From positions 496,001-560,000 of the forward strand of contig NZ_CP095050.1 in the NCBI RefSeq assembly GCF_022921075.1: DNA of 64,000 nt. The letters are read 5' to 3'. Position numbers and translations under genes: made by a program. Source of the stretch: Hymenobacter sp. 5317J-9 (lineage in GTDB: Bacteria > Bacteroidota > Bacteroidia > Cytophagales > Hymenobacteraceae). The notes beneath the pieces are model-generated. The model was not told where the DNA came from. It ran no database searches and was given only the letters and a program-made list of their open reading frames with translations. Numbering within the stretch: the first letter of the stretch is position 1; every line of letters begins with the position of its first letter. Shown here piece by piece: positions 54,422-62,371 of the stretch.

Positions 54422-54613
54422 AAGGTGCCAACCCCCAATCGCGGGGCGCGGCTGAAAAGGGAATCCGGTACGAAGCCGGAGCTGTCCCCGCAACTGTACG
54501 CTCCACATCGGGGTGGGCCTCAATGCCACTGTTCGACGCCGGTTTTTCGCTTGAAAATCGGCTAGGAATGGGAAGGCGGCCCACTCGGCGGAGCAAGCCA
54601 GGAGACCTGCCCG
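54422..54613 (+). ncRNA. Cobalamin riboswitch
   Basis: A leader RNA of about 190 bases that binds coenzyme B12 or a relative and switches off the operon behind it. The class signatures are present in order: GAAAAGGGAATCCGGT, GCTGTCCCCGCAACTGTA, GCCACTG in the middle stem, and GCAAGCCAGGAGACCTGCC near the 3' end. A further hairpin (54757-54788), ending right before the btuB ATG, may be the expression platform; its base pairing covers the start region. Confidence 0.93.
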
Positions 54614-54790
54614 GGCGTTCACAGGTTCAGCATTCGCGGAGGACGAATGGAGAAAGAAAGCAGCGGCCGCCCTCGGGTGGCCTCATTACCCCTGTTTTTC
54701 GGCCTCGGTCTGACGCTAGCCGGCTTCTCTCAGGGAGCGGGCTGACGCTGGATTTTGAATCGAATTTTCTTAACTGAGAATTTGATTCGG

Positions 54791-56752
54791 ATGCTAGTTG
54801 CCCTTTTGCACACACGCCGGCTGGCCGGGCTGCTGGCCGCGGCCGTTGCCGTGGCGCAGGCCCTGCCGGCCCAGGGGCAAGCCGCGGCCGATACCCTCAC
54901 CCGGCAAAGCCACTGGCTGCCCGACGTGGCCGTGGCCGGCCGCCAGCCCAGCCGCTACGCCCTCGGCACCCGCCAGCTGGTGCTCGATTCGGCGGCCCTC
55001 AGCCAGTACCGCACCGGCACGCTGGCCGAAGCCCTGGCGGCTCGTGCGCCGCTCTACCTCAAAAACTACGGGCCGGGCCAACTGGCGTCCATCAGCATTC
55101 GGGGCACCTCGGCGCGGCACACCGCGGTGCTCTGGAACGGGTTCAACATCAATTTCTCTTCGCTGGGCGAAGCCGATTTTTCGCTTCTGCCAGTGGGCGG
55201 TAACACGCAGGTGCGCGTGCAGCCCGGGCCCGGCGGGGCGCTGTATGGCACCGGCGCCATTGGCGGCGCGGTGCTGCTAAGCGGCGAACCCACATTCGGC
55301 GGAGGCTTACGCGGCAGCGTGCAGGCCGAGGGCGGCAGCTTCGGGCAGGGCGCGGGCAGCCTGGAGGCCAGCTACGGCTCGGCTCGGCTGGCACTGCGCA
55401 CCACCGGCTTGTACCGTGAGGCGCAAAACGATTTCCCTCTCGGCCCTGAGCAAAACGGCGTGGCGGCCCCGCGCCAGCCCAATGCGGCTTTCCGGCAATG
55501 GAATTTTACGCAGGATGCGCGCCTGATGGTGGGCACCGGCGGGCAGCTCAGCCTGGCCGCCTGGCTCACGGGGGCCAATCGTCAAATCCAGCCGGCGCTG
55601 GGCGCCGCCAACCGCCACGGCCTCGAAACCGACCACAGCGCCCGGCTGCTGGCGGCTTTCCGGCAGCGGGTGGGCCGGCGCTACGAAGGCACGGTGCGCG
55701 TGGCTTGGCTGCACGACCGCCTCGTGTACGGCGACGACACGCTGCTGCCGCAGTACACCACCCTGAGCACCACCCAGGCCCAAACCGAGCATTCGTTTAC
55801 GCTGGGAGACAAAGCCAGCCTGCAGCTGGGCGGCGAAGTGCAGCACTTTGAAGCGGTGGCCGACGGCTACGAAAACCGCATTCAGGAAAACCGCTTGGCG
55901 GCCTTTGGCCTTTTGCGCTACGATGCCACGCCCGCGCTGCGCCTCACGGCCAACCTGCGCCAGGCCTTTGTGCCCGACCAACGCCCGCCGCTGGCGCCCA
56001 CGGCGGGCGCCGAGTGGGACCTGTTGCATACCGAAGCGCGCACCATCACCCTAAAAGCCAGCGCTTCGCGCAGCTACCGCGCCGCCACCCTTAACGAGCG
56101 CTACTACCAGCCTGGCGGCAACCCCAACCTGCTGCCCGAAACCGGCGTGGGCTACGAAGCCGGCGCCGTGTACGACTACCAGCCCACCGGCCCCGCCCGC
56201 CTGCACTGGCGCACCGAACTCACCGCCTACCGCCAGCTGGTCGACAACTGGGTGCAGTGGATACCGGGCTCCGGCGGCTTTTACTCGCCGCGCAACCTGC
56301 GGCTGGTGCGCACCCAAGGCCTGGAAGCCAGCACGGCCCTGGACTGGAAGCGGCCGCGCTACGAGGCCGCCGTGCGGGCCAGCTACTCCCTCACCCAGGC
56401 CCACAAGCAGCAAGGATACCTCGGCGACGACGACCCGCTGAACACCCAATTGGCTTACGTGCCCCTGCACGGCGCCACCCTCAGCACCGAGCACACCTGG
56501 CGCGCGCACTGGCTGCTGAGCGCCAGCGGCAGTTTCAGCAGCTACCGCTACACCACCGTTTCGGCCAACGACTTCCTACCGGGCTATTTCCTGCTGCAGG
56601 GCAGCGTAGGGCGCCACCTGACGGTGGGCCCGGCCCGGTTCACGCTGCTGGTGCAGGGCTACAACCTCACCAACACCCGCTACCAAACCTACGCCGGCCG
56701 CGCCATGCCGCCCCGCTCGGCGGTGCTGAGCCTGCGCGTGGCCTGGCGCTGA
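54791..56752 (+). CDS. btuB: TonB-dependent cobalamin receptor, BtuB-like
   Basis: A 653-residue outer-membrane receptor that should bring corrinoids into the periplasm. The signal peptide (about 1-29, ending QGQ) is followed by a short TonB-box region, a plug (SISIRGTSARHTAVLWNGF, GGALYGTGAIGGAV), and a barrel ending in LRVAWR. The function rests on the cobalamin riboswitch 180 bases upstream and on the BtuG-like lipoprotein behind it. The frame is open to a TTG at 54755, but ATG 54791 gives the proper signal peptide and lies just after the leader hairpin. Confidence 0.92.
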   Translation: MLVALLHTRRLAGLLAAAVAVAQALPAQGQAAADTLTRQSHWLPDVAVAGRQPSRYALGTRQLVLDSAALSQYRTGTLAEALAARAPLYLKNYGPGQLASISIRGTSARHTAVLWNGFNINFSSLGEADFSLLPVGGNTQVRVQPGPGGALYGTGAIGGAVLLSGEPTFGGGLRGSVQAEGGSFGQGAGSLEASYGSARLALRTTGLYREAQNDFPLGPEQNGVAAPRQPNAAFRQWNFTQDARLMVGTGGQLSLAAWLTGANRQIQPALGAANRHGLETDHSARLLAAFRQRVGRRYEGTVRVAWLHDRLVYGDDTLLPQYTTLSTTQAQTEHSFTLGDKASLQLGGEVQHFEAVADGYENRIQENRLAAFGLLRYDATPALRLTANLRQAFVPDQRPPLAPTAGAEWDLLHTEARTITLKASASRSYRAATLNERYYQPGGNPNLLPETGVGYEAGAVYDYQPTGPARLHWRTELTAYRQLVDNWVQWIPGSGGFYSPRNLRLVRTQGLEASTALDWKRPRYEAAVRASYSLTQAHKQQGYLGDDDPLNTQLAYVPLHGATLSTEHTWRAHWLLSASGSFSSYRYTTVSANDFLPGYFLLQGSVGRHLTVGPARFTLLVQGYNLTNTRYQTYAGRAMPPRSAVLSLRVAWR

Positions 56753-56779
56753 TTTTCAACATCCATTCACTCTCATTTT

Positions 56780-57817
56780 ATGAAACGCAATTCCTTTCCT
56801 TCCCTCTCCGCCGCCGGCCTGCTGGCCTTGCTGACCACGGCCTGCAACCCCGACAAAGAAGTCATCATGCCGGAGGTACCTACCGTCACCAACGCGGTGT
56901 ATGTGGTGAACGAGGGCACCAGCAACGGCGCCATCAGCCTCTACAACAAGTCGACGAAAACGGTGGTGCGCGACGTGTATGCGCCGGCCAACGGCAACAA
57001 GCGCCTCGGCCCGTATGTGCAGAACATGACCATCGTGGGCGACAACGCCTACCTCGTGGTGAACGGCGCCGATTCGGTGCAGGTGGTGCGCCTGGCCGAT
57101 TTCAAGCGCACAACTGGCATTGGCGGCTTTTCGCAGCCGCGCTACCTGCTGGCTGCCGGCACCGATAAGGCCTACGTTACGGAGTGGCAGGGCAGCTTTC
57201 CGGCCTATAGCGCCGGCCGCGTGGCCGTGCTGAACCTGACCACCAACACCATTGGCAAGCGCCTGACGGTGGGCGTGAACCCCGAGCAGATGCTGCTCGT
57301 GGACGGCAAGCTGTACGTAGCCAACAGCGACGGCAATACCCTCAGCGTCATCAATACCACTACCGACGCGGTGGAATCCAGCATCGCGGTGCCGGACGGC
57401 CCCAAAAACCTGGTGCGCGACGCCAACGGCAACATTTGGGTGCTGTGCAGCAAGTACGGCGCGGCGCAGGACTTCCTCGTGCGCTTTAGCCCGGCCCAGC
57501 CCACGCAGCAAACGCGCATTGCCCTGGCCAACGACTACACCAACGGCAACCTGCGCACCAACGCCACAGGCTCCACCATCTACGTGTCGCTCGGCACGGG
57601 CACCTATGCCCTCGACCCCCAGGCCACGGCCCTGACCCCCAAGCCGCTCATCCGCCGCAATTTCTACGGCCTGGGCATCGACCCGCAGGACAACACCATT
57701 TACGCCGGCACGGCCACCTTCAGCGGCGACGCCAAGGTGATTCGCTACACCGTGGCCGGCGCGCCCATCGACTCATTTGGCGTGGCCGTGGGCCCCAACG
57801 CCTTCCTGTTTCGCTAG
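56780..57817 (+). CDS. btuG: Beta-propeller surface lipoprotein, BtuG-like (cobalamin binding)
   Basis: A 345-residue lipoprotein with lipobox LTTAC (Cys22), followed by a seven-bladed YncE/DUF5074-type propeller; repeats such as YVVNEGTSNGAISLYN, AYLVVNGADSVQVV and YVANSDGNTLSVINT are clear. In Bacteroides, BtuG proteins of this fold sit on the cell surface, bind vitamin B12 very tightly and pass it to BtuB. The gene starts 27 bases after btuB under the same riboswitch, which matches that role. B12 binding itself is inferred from context and fold. A terminator follows the stop. Confidence 0.85.
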   Translation: MKRNSFPSLSAAGLLALLTTACNPDKEVIMPEVPTVTNAVYVVNEGTSNGAISLYNKSTKTVVRDVYAPANGNKRLGPYVQNMTIVGDNAYLVVNGADSVQVVRLADFKRTTGIGGFSQPRYLLAAGTDKAYVTEWQGSFPAYSAGRVAVLNLTTNTIGKRLTVGVNPEQMLLVDGKLYVANSDGNTLSVINTTTDAVESSIAVPDGPKNLVRDANGNIWVLCSKYGAAQDFLVRFSPAQPTQQTRIALANDYTNGNLRTNATGSTIYVSLGTGTYALDPQATALTPKPLIRRNFYGLGIDPQDNTIYAGTATFSGDAKVIRYTVAGAPIDSFGVAVGPNAFLFR

Positions 57818-57847
57818 CATTGCTCCACCTTTCTTTCTGCAAAAAAG

Positions 57848-57879
57848 AAACCCCTGCCCGGTTCGGGCAGGGGTTTTTT
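57848..57879 (+). terminator. Terminator of the cobalamin operon
   Basis: AAACCCCTGCCCG pairs with CGGGCAGGGGTTT over a three-base loop and runs into six T. Confidence 0.9.
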
Positions 57880-57904
57880 GATGGGGCAGGGGAGAGGCCG
57901 GCCC

Positions 57905-58177
57905 TTAGTCGGCCAGGCCGTCGTGGTTGCGGTCTTTGGCGTTTTCGGCGGCTTTGTAGAGCTCTTTGCCGGTGGGCTGGGCGTTGGTCTCGCGCTGCAC
58001 GCCGGCCGTGACGGAGTCGCCGTTGGCCACGCCGTCGGTGGGGGCGGCGGGGCCTTTCTTGGTGTAGCCGCGCTCCACGTTGGTGTCGCCTTCTTTGGTG
58101 CCCGAGCTGCAGGCGCTAAACGTGGCGGTGAGGACGCAGGCCACGGCAAGGGGGCGGAGGAATGATTTCAGAAGCAT
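57905..58177 (-). CDS. Small lipoprotein
   Basis: A 90-residue product with lipobox FSAC (Cys23). The mature part is hydrophilic and ends KDRNHDGLAD, which resembles a calcium-binding thrombospondin-type 3/EF-like turn. No family was recognised. It converges on the cobalamin operon and is divergent from the thioredoxin-like gene. Coding potential is supported by the signal peptide and good codon use. Confidence 0.75.
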   Translation of the reverse strand: MLLKSFLRPLAVACVLTATFSACSSGTKEGDTNVERGYTKKGPAAPTDGVANGDSVTAGVQRETNAQPTGKELYKAAENAKDRNHDGLAD

Positions 58178-58346
58178 GAAAGAGCGAATGTGAAGGGGTT
58201 GAAGGGAGTGCGATGCCGCAAGGTAGAAAAATAACTTCCTGCCGCGCAACCCGAACCGTAGGCCCGGGGTACGGTTGTAGCGGCAGGACCCCGCCCAAGG
58301 TTGCGCGAAGTTGCGCCCCGGCCCGGTCCCCGTCCGTTTCCTCCTG

Positions 58347-58931
58347 ATGTCCAGCCCTATCCCTTCGCCTGCCTTCACCTACGCCGAGTTTCGCCAGCTC
58401 GTAAGCACCCTGGCCGCCGAGCGCCGCACCAGTGGCCCCGACCAGAACCCGGCCTTCGTCCGCTTCACCGACCAGAACCAGGCCCACCTCGACCGCGCCC
58501 ACGCCGTGCCGCTGCTGCCGGAACTGGTGGCCCGGCTCGCCACCCTGGCCCGCCCCGAGCAGTGGCTGGTGCTGGGCGAAGCCTGGTGCGGCGACACGGC
58601 CCACACGCTGCCCATACTGGCGCACCTGGCCGAGATGAGCGCCGGCCGCGTGAGCCTGCACGTGCTGCTGCGCTCCGACCACCCCGCCCTGATGGCCGCC
58701 CACCAAACCAACGGCGGCAACAGCATTCCCAAGCTCATTCGGCGCGACGCCGCCACCGGCGCCGACCTCGGCGACTGGGGTCCGCGCCCGGCCGAAGCAC
58801 AGACGCTGGCTCATCAGCTGCACGCCGATAAAACATTGCACACCAATCAAATAGTGAAGACGATGAACGCCTGGTACGAGGCCGACAACGGCCAGGCCGT
58901 GCAGCGCGAGTTGCTGGCGCTGGTGGGCTAA
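58347..58931 (+). CDS. Thioredoxin-like protein with a single active-site cysteine
   Basis: A 194-residue thioredoxin-fold protein. The active-site region reads VLGEAWCGDTAHTLPIL, so the second Cys of the usual CxxC is replaced by Thr. It has no signal peptide. The conserved cis-Pro region is NSIPKLI. Single-Cys forms like this are common among Bacteroidota and cannot reduce disulfides alone; they may act on mixed disulfides or as peroxide or bacillithiol-type enzymes. The start at 58347 is the only ATG in the right place. Confidence 0.85.
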   Translation: MSSPIPSPAFTYAEFRQLVSTLAAERRTSGPDQNPAFVRFTDQNQAHLDRAHAVPLLPELVARLATLARPEQWLVLGEAWCGDTAHTLPILAHLAEMSAGRVSLHVLLRSDHPALMAAHQTNGGNSIPKLIRRDAATGADLGDWGPRPAEAQTLAHQLHADKTLHTNQIVKTMNAWYEADNGQAVQRELLALVG

Positions 58932-58985
58932 AGCGTTGATTCAACCAAATTTTACACTATTTTCACCGTCCCAATTCGCTACTTT

Positions 58986-59345
58986 ATGCCGCTTCCGTTG
59001 CGCCGTCGCCTTGAAAAACACGTTGCTGCCTGGCCCTGGCGGCGGGTAGGCGTGCTGGCCGGCGTGAGCCTGGCATTGGCACTAATGCTGGTGGCGTATT
59101 TGTTTGGGGCCAGCGACCATTTCTTTGGTCGACTTTTTTCTGCCTTTCTCGTATTGTTCTGGCTGCTGGCGGTCACGTTCCTGGCCGTGGTTCCGTTTGT
59201 GACGTGGGCCACGGGGCACTGGTTCGGCCGCGGGTGGGCAGAAATTTCAACTCCGGCGCCTCGCCCGCGCCGAACTGCTGCCGGTTCTGCAACGGCTCGT
59301 TCTCATTCTTCACCGGTTGCCTCGCGGCGGCCCGAAATCAGATAA
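58986..59345 (+). CDS. Small membrane protein of unknown function
   Basis: A 119-residue product with a basic N-terminus, two hydrophobic segments (about 21-42 and 49-73) and a Pro/Arg/Ser-rich tail. No family is recognised. Its stop is five bases before the AraC-type gene, so they may be co-transcribed. The tail is of low complexity; in the other frame the same DNA reads a Cys-rich stretch joined to the AraC start, so a frameshift cannot be excluded. Confidence 0.6.
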   Translation: MPLPLRRRLEKHVAAWPWRRVGVLAGVSLALALMLVAYLFGASDHFFGRLFSAFLVLFWLLAVTFLAVVPFVTWATGHWFGRGWAEISTPAPRPRRTAAGSATARSHSSPVASRRPEIR

Positions 59346-59350
59346 AGCTC

Positions 59351-59923
59351 TTGAAAACCAACCTACTGCATATCAAAAACATGGTGTGCCCCCGGTGCGT
59401 GGAGGCCGTACACAGCTTGTTGGAGCGGGCCGGCTACCGGCCCAAGGCCGTCACCCTCGGCGTGGCCGAGCTCGACGAAACCACCCCCGCCGACCCCGAA
59501 GCTCTGGCGCCGCTGCTGCACGCCGCCGGCTTTGAGCTGCTGCGCGGCCGGGCCGAGCAGCTGACCGAGCAAATCAAAGCCACGCTGGCCGATTACCTCG
59601 AGCACCTGCGCACGGCGCGCTCGCCGCTCACCACTTCGGCCTTCCTGACGGACCGGTTTGCGGCCACCTACTCGCACCTGAGCAAGGTTTTTTCGCGCAC
59701 CGCGCACCTCACCATCGAGAAATACCTCATTCGCCTCAAAATAGAGCGCGTGAAGGAACTGCTGAGCTACGGCGAGCTGACCCTGAACCAGATAGCTGAC
59801 CAGATGCGCTACAGCTCCGGCCAGCACCTGAGCAACCAGTTCCGCCAGGTGACGGGCTACTCCGTGAGCGAGTTCCGCCGCCTGATGCTGCCCGAGCGCC
59901 TGTCGCTTGACGCGCTGGCGTAG
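59351..59923 (+). CDS. AraC-family regulator with N-terminal metal-binding-like domain
   Basis: A 190-residue regulator. The N-terminus, KTNLLHIKNMVCPRC, carries Cys13 and Cys16 in the position of a heavy-metal-associated (HMA) CxxC motif and continues like a ferredoxin-type fold to about residue 70. The C-terminal part is the AraC helix-turn-helix pair, with HLTIEKYLIRLKIERVKELL and IADQMRYSSGQHLSNQFRQV. TTG 59351 was chosen because it starts the conserved N-terminus; the ATG at 59381 would cut it before the first Cys. Genes beside it encode a Cys-rich copper-storage-like protein and a Met-rich surface protein, so it probably senses copper. Confidence 0.8.
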   Translation: MKTNLLHIKNMVCPRCVEAVHSLLERAGYRPKAVTLGVAELDETTPADPEALAPLLHAAGFELLRGRAEQLTEQIKATLADYLEHLRTARSPLTTSAFLTDRFAATYSHLSKVFSRTAHLTIEKYLIRLKIERVKELLSYGELTLNQIADQMRYSSGQHLSNQFRQVTGYSVSEFRRLMLPERLSLDALA

Positions 59924-59940
59924 GAAGCTAACTGGCATAA

Positions 59941-59974
59941 AAAAAGCGCCTTTCCAATCAGGGAGGCGCTTTTT
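59941..59974. terminator. Two-way terminator between AraC-type and Cys-rich genes
   Basis: AAAAAGCGCCT pairs with AGGCGCTTTTT over a 12-base loop, between convergent stops. Confidence 0.8.
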
Positions 59975-59992
59975 GTATTTCTACGGTTCGGC

Positions 59993-60346
59993 TTATGCCG
60001 CGTAGGCGCGGCAGGCTTCCAGGCAAGCCTTGCAGGCTTCGGTGCATTTTTTACAATGGTCGTGCTGGTGTTGGGCGCATTCGTCGTGGCACTTCTGGCA
60101 AATCTCCATGCACTCCTTGAGCACGTGCTGGGCGTGGTCGGAGCCGCGGGCGATGAAGGCGGCGGTGAGGCGGCAGATGTCGGCGCAGTCGCGGTCGAGG
60201 CGGATGCAGGGCACCATCATCTTGGGGTCTTCCTCGTCGAGGCAGGCGTCGGCGCACAGCTCGCAGGCGGCAATACAGCGGCTGAGGGCATCGAGTACGG
60301 CTTGATTGTTTTGGCGGGCGCGGGGAGAGGCGGTGGGCATTTGCAT
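59993..60346 (-). CDS. Cys-rich four-helix bundle protein, copper-storage-like (DUF326/Csp)
   Basis: A 117-residue protein with sixteen cysteines, most in CxxxC or CxxC spacing along helices (for example CIAACELCADAC, CMEICQKCHDEC and CKKCTEACKACLEAC), and a short His cluster QHQHDH. This matches the copper storage family, whose helices line a core of cysteines that hold many Cu(I) ions. There is no signal peptide, as in the cytosolic Csp3 type. The ATG at 60346 gives MQMPTAS. It is divergent from the Met/His-rich gene and convergent with the AraC gene. Confidence 0.88.
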   Translation of the reverse strand: MQMPTASPRARQNNQAVLDALSRCIAACELCADACLDEEDPKMMVPCIRLDRDCADICRLTAAFIARGSDHAQHVLKECMEICQKCHDECAQHQHDHCKKCTEACKACLEACRAYAA

Positions 60347-60563
60347 AGCTAAAGAACAGGTAGGTGAGAAATAAAGCTGACGGACAGCACCATTGGGTTT
60401 ACGGACCGTTCCGTGGGAAGGACGTACATAATTCTCCTCCAAGGCCTACACAATCCGGGTGCAGGCCGGGGTATTGTAATTTTTAAGCCAAATGATGCCC
60501 CAACTATCGGACGCGGTTTAGGGTATTAAGAGGAGTCGTTATTGCCAATTTAGGTTGAATAGT

Positions 60564-62276
60564 ATGGTATTTCTGAAGCAACTGGTGGCACTAGGGGTGC
60601 TGGCCGCCGCGCCGTGGCTGACCGCCGCCGCGCAGGGCCACGAGCACATGGACATGAGCATGCCCATGCCCGCCAAGCCCAAACCGAAGCCGGCCAAAGT
60701 CCGGCCCGCCGCTCCCCGGCTCGTGGCCCCGCCCAAGGCGGGAACTACTGTTGACCAGCCAGCCGCTACAGGCGCGCCGGCGCCGGTTGTGGCCCCCGCC
60801 GATACCAGCCACCACGCCGGCCACGAGCACTCCATGGAAGGCATGAACATGAACGGCACCGCGCCCGCCGAACCTGCCAAAGCCTCCCAGATGAACCACA
60901 TGGACAGCATGGACATGACTGGCGGCAGCCACGACATGGGCGCTATGGGCATGGCCCACGACAGCACTATGGCCATGCCCGGCATGAGCCACGCTTTCTC
61001 GCGCCGCTTGCCTATGAACCGCAACGGCTCGGGCACCAGCTGGCACCCCGACCAGACGCCCATGTACATGTGGATGCAGCACAAGGGCCCCTGGATGCTG
61101 ATGTATCACGGCGCCGCCTACGGCCGCTACACCAGCCAGAACTTCAACAACAGCGGCAAACGCGGCCACGCCAACGCCATCGACGGGCCCAACTGGGGGA
61201 TGGCCATGGCCCAGCGCGAAATCGGGGCCCGCGGGCTGCTCAACCTGAGCTTGATGGTGAGCCTCGACCCGCTCACCGAAACCAACGGCGGCTACCCGCT
61301 GCTGTTCCAAACCGGCGAGTCGTACAAAGGCCAGCCGCTCATCGACAAGCAACACCCCCACGACCTGATTTCGGGCCTGACCGTGGGCTACACCCACGCC
61401 GTGAGCCAGGACGTGGACGTGAGCCTCTACCTGGGCTACCCTGGCGAGCCGGCCATTGGCCCGGTGGCTTTCATGCACCGCATCTCGGCCATGCCCAACC
61501 CCGACGCGCCGCTCTCGCACCACTGGACCGATGCCACGCACATCACCTTCGGGGTGGCTACGCTGGGCGTGCGATACAAGCAGTTCAAGCTGGAAGGCAG
61601 CAACTTCACCGGCCGCGAGCCCGACCAGTACCGCTACGATTTCGACCGGCCCCGCGCCGACTCCTGGGCCGCCCGCCTCAACTGGAATCCCACCAGCACT
61701 TTGGCGCTCCAGGTGAGCCGCGCCTTCATCAAAAGCCCCGAAGACCTGCACCCCGACGAAGACGTGACCCGCACCACGGCCTCGGTGCTGCACAGCCGCA
61801 CCTGGGGCGAGCGCCGCTATTGGGCCTCGGCCCTGGTGTGGGGCCTGAACGAGCACGGCGACGGCCACAGCGGCGAGCACGCCGTGCTGGCCGAAACCAA
61901 CCTCACGCTGGGCCGGCCCACGTTTTATGGCCGCTACGAGTTTGTGCAGAAAGACAGCGAGGAGCTGGATTTTTACATCTCCAATCCGGTTGACATTCCG
62001 CTGAGCAAAGTGTTCAATATCCATGCCCTCACGCTGGGCAGCAGCTACCGGTTGGCCAGCCTGGGCGGCCCGCGCGGGCCAGAGCTGAGCATCGGCGGTC
62101 AGCTGACGCGTTATTTCATTCCCGCGGACCTGGAAACCGAGTCGTACAACTACCGCAGCCCCGGCTACGGCAAGATGCCGCTTTCGGCCTCGGTGTACCT
62201 GCGCCTCACGGCCCCGTGGATGAGCATGAAAGGCATGGGCCCGAAAAGCAACGGCATGGGCGGCATGAAAATGTAA
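60564..62276 (+). CDS. Met/His-rich exported protein with outer-membrane-barrel-like body
   Basis: A 570-residue product. The signal peptide (about 1-23) is followed by about 125 residues rich in Met, His and Pro (HEHMDMSMPMP, HSMEGMNMN, MNHMDSMDM, HDMGAMGM), with about 18 Met after the signal cleavage site, as in copper-binding proteins such as CopB or CueO segments. The remaining 420 residues look like beta-strands of an outer-membrane barrel (GARGLLNLSLMVSLDP, LSASVYLRL) and end with a second Met-rich tail, GMGGMKM. The ATG at 60564 is preferred to a TTG at 60555. The role is likely copper binding or export; this is inference. Confidence 0.8.
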   Translation: MVFLKQLVALGVLAAAPWLTAAAQGHEHMDMSMPMPAKPKPKPAKVRPAAPRLVAPPKAGTTVDQPAATGAPAPVVAPADTSHHAGHEHSMEGMNMNGTAPAEPAKASQMNHMDSMDMTGGSHDMGAMGMAHDSTMAMPGMSHAFSRRLPMNRNGSGTSWHPDQTPMYMWMQHKGPWMLMYHGAAYGRYTSQNFNNSGKRGHANAIDGPNWGMAMAQREIGARGLLNLSLMVSLDPLTETNGGYPLLFQTGESYKGQPLIDKQHPHDLISGLTVGYTHAVSQDVDVSLYLGYPGEPAIGPVAFMHRISAMPNPDAPLSHHWTDATHITFGVATLGVRYKQFKLEGSNFTGREPDQYRYDFDRPRADSWAARLNWNPTSTLALQVSRAFIKSPEDLHPDEDVTRTTASVLHSRTWGERRYWASALVWGLNEHGDGHSGEHAVLAETNLTLGRPTFYGRYEFVQKDSEELDFYISNPVDIPLSKVFNIHALTLGSSYRLASLGGPRGPELSIGGQLTRYFIPADLETESYNYRSPGYGKMPLSASVYLRLTAPWMSMKGMGPKSNGMGGMKM

Positions 62277-62320
62277 GCGGCTGCGCCAGCCGGTGGCCCG
62301 CGTCCCAATTCCGCCTTGCC

Positions 62321-62328
62321 GACCTTTG
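62321..62328 (+). promoter_or_regulatory. Candidate -7 element of the radical SAM gene
   Basis: GACCTTTG, as ahead of tal-pgi, asd and the CDF gene, 43 bases before the GTG start. A short inverted repeat (AACCCCGGC/GCCGGGTT) lies between it and the start codon. Confidence 0.45.
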
Positions 62329-62371
62329 TGCAAAATGAACCCCGGCCGCCCGTGCCGGGTTACTTGCCACT

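Noticed and set aside
59204..59350. Upstream extension of the AraC-type gene with a Cys-rich stretch
   Set aside because: It overlaps the small membrane protein gene in another frame and lacks family similarity; kept only as a note that a frameshift cannot be excluded.
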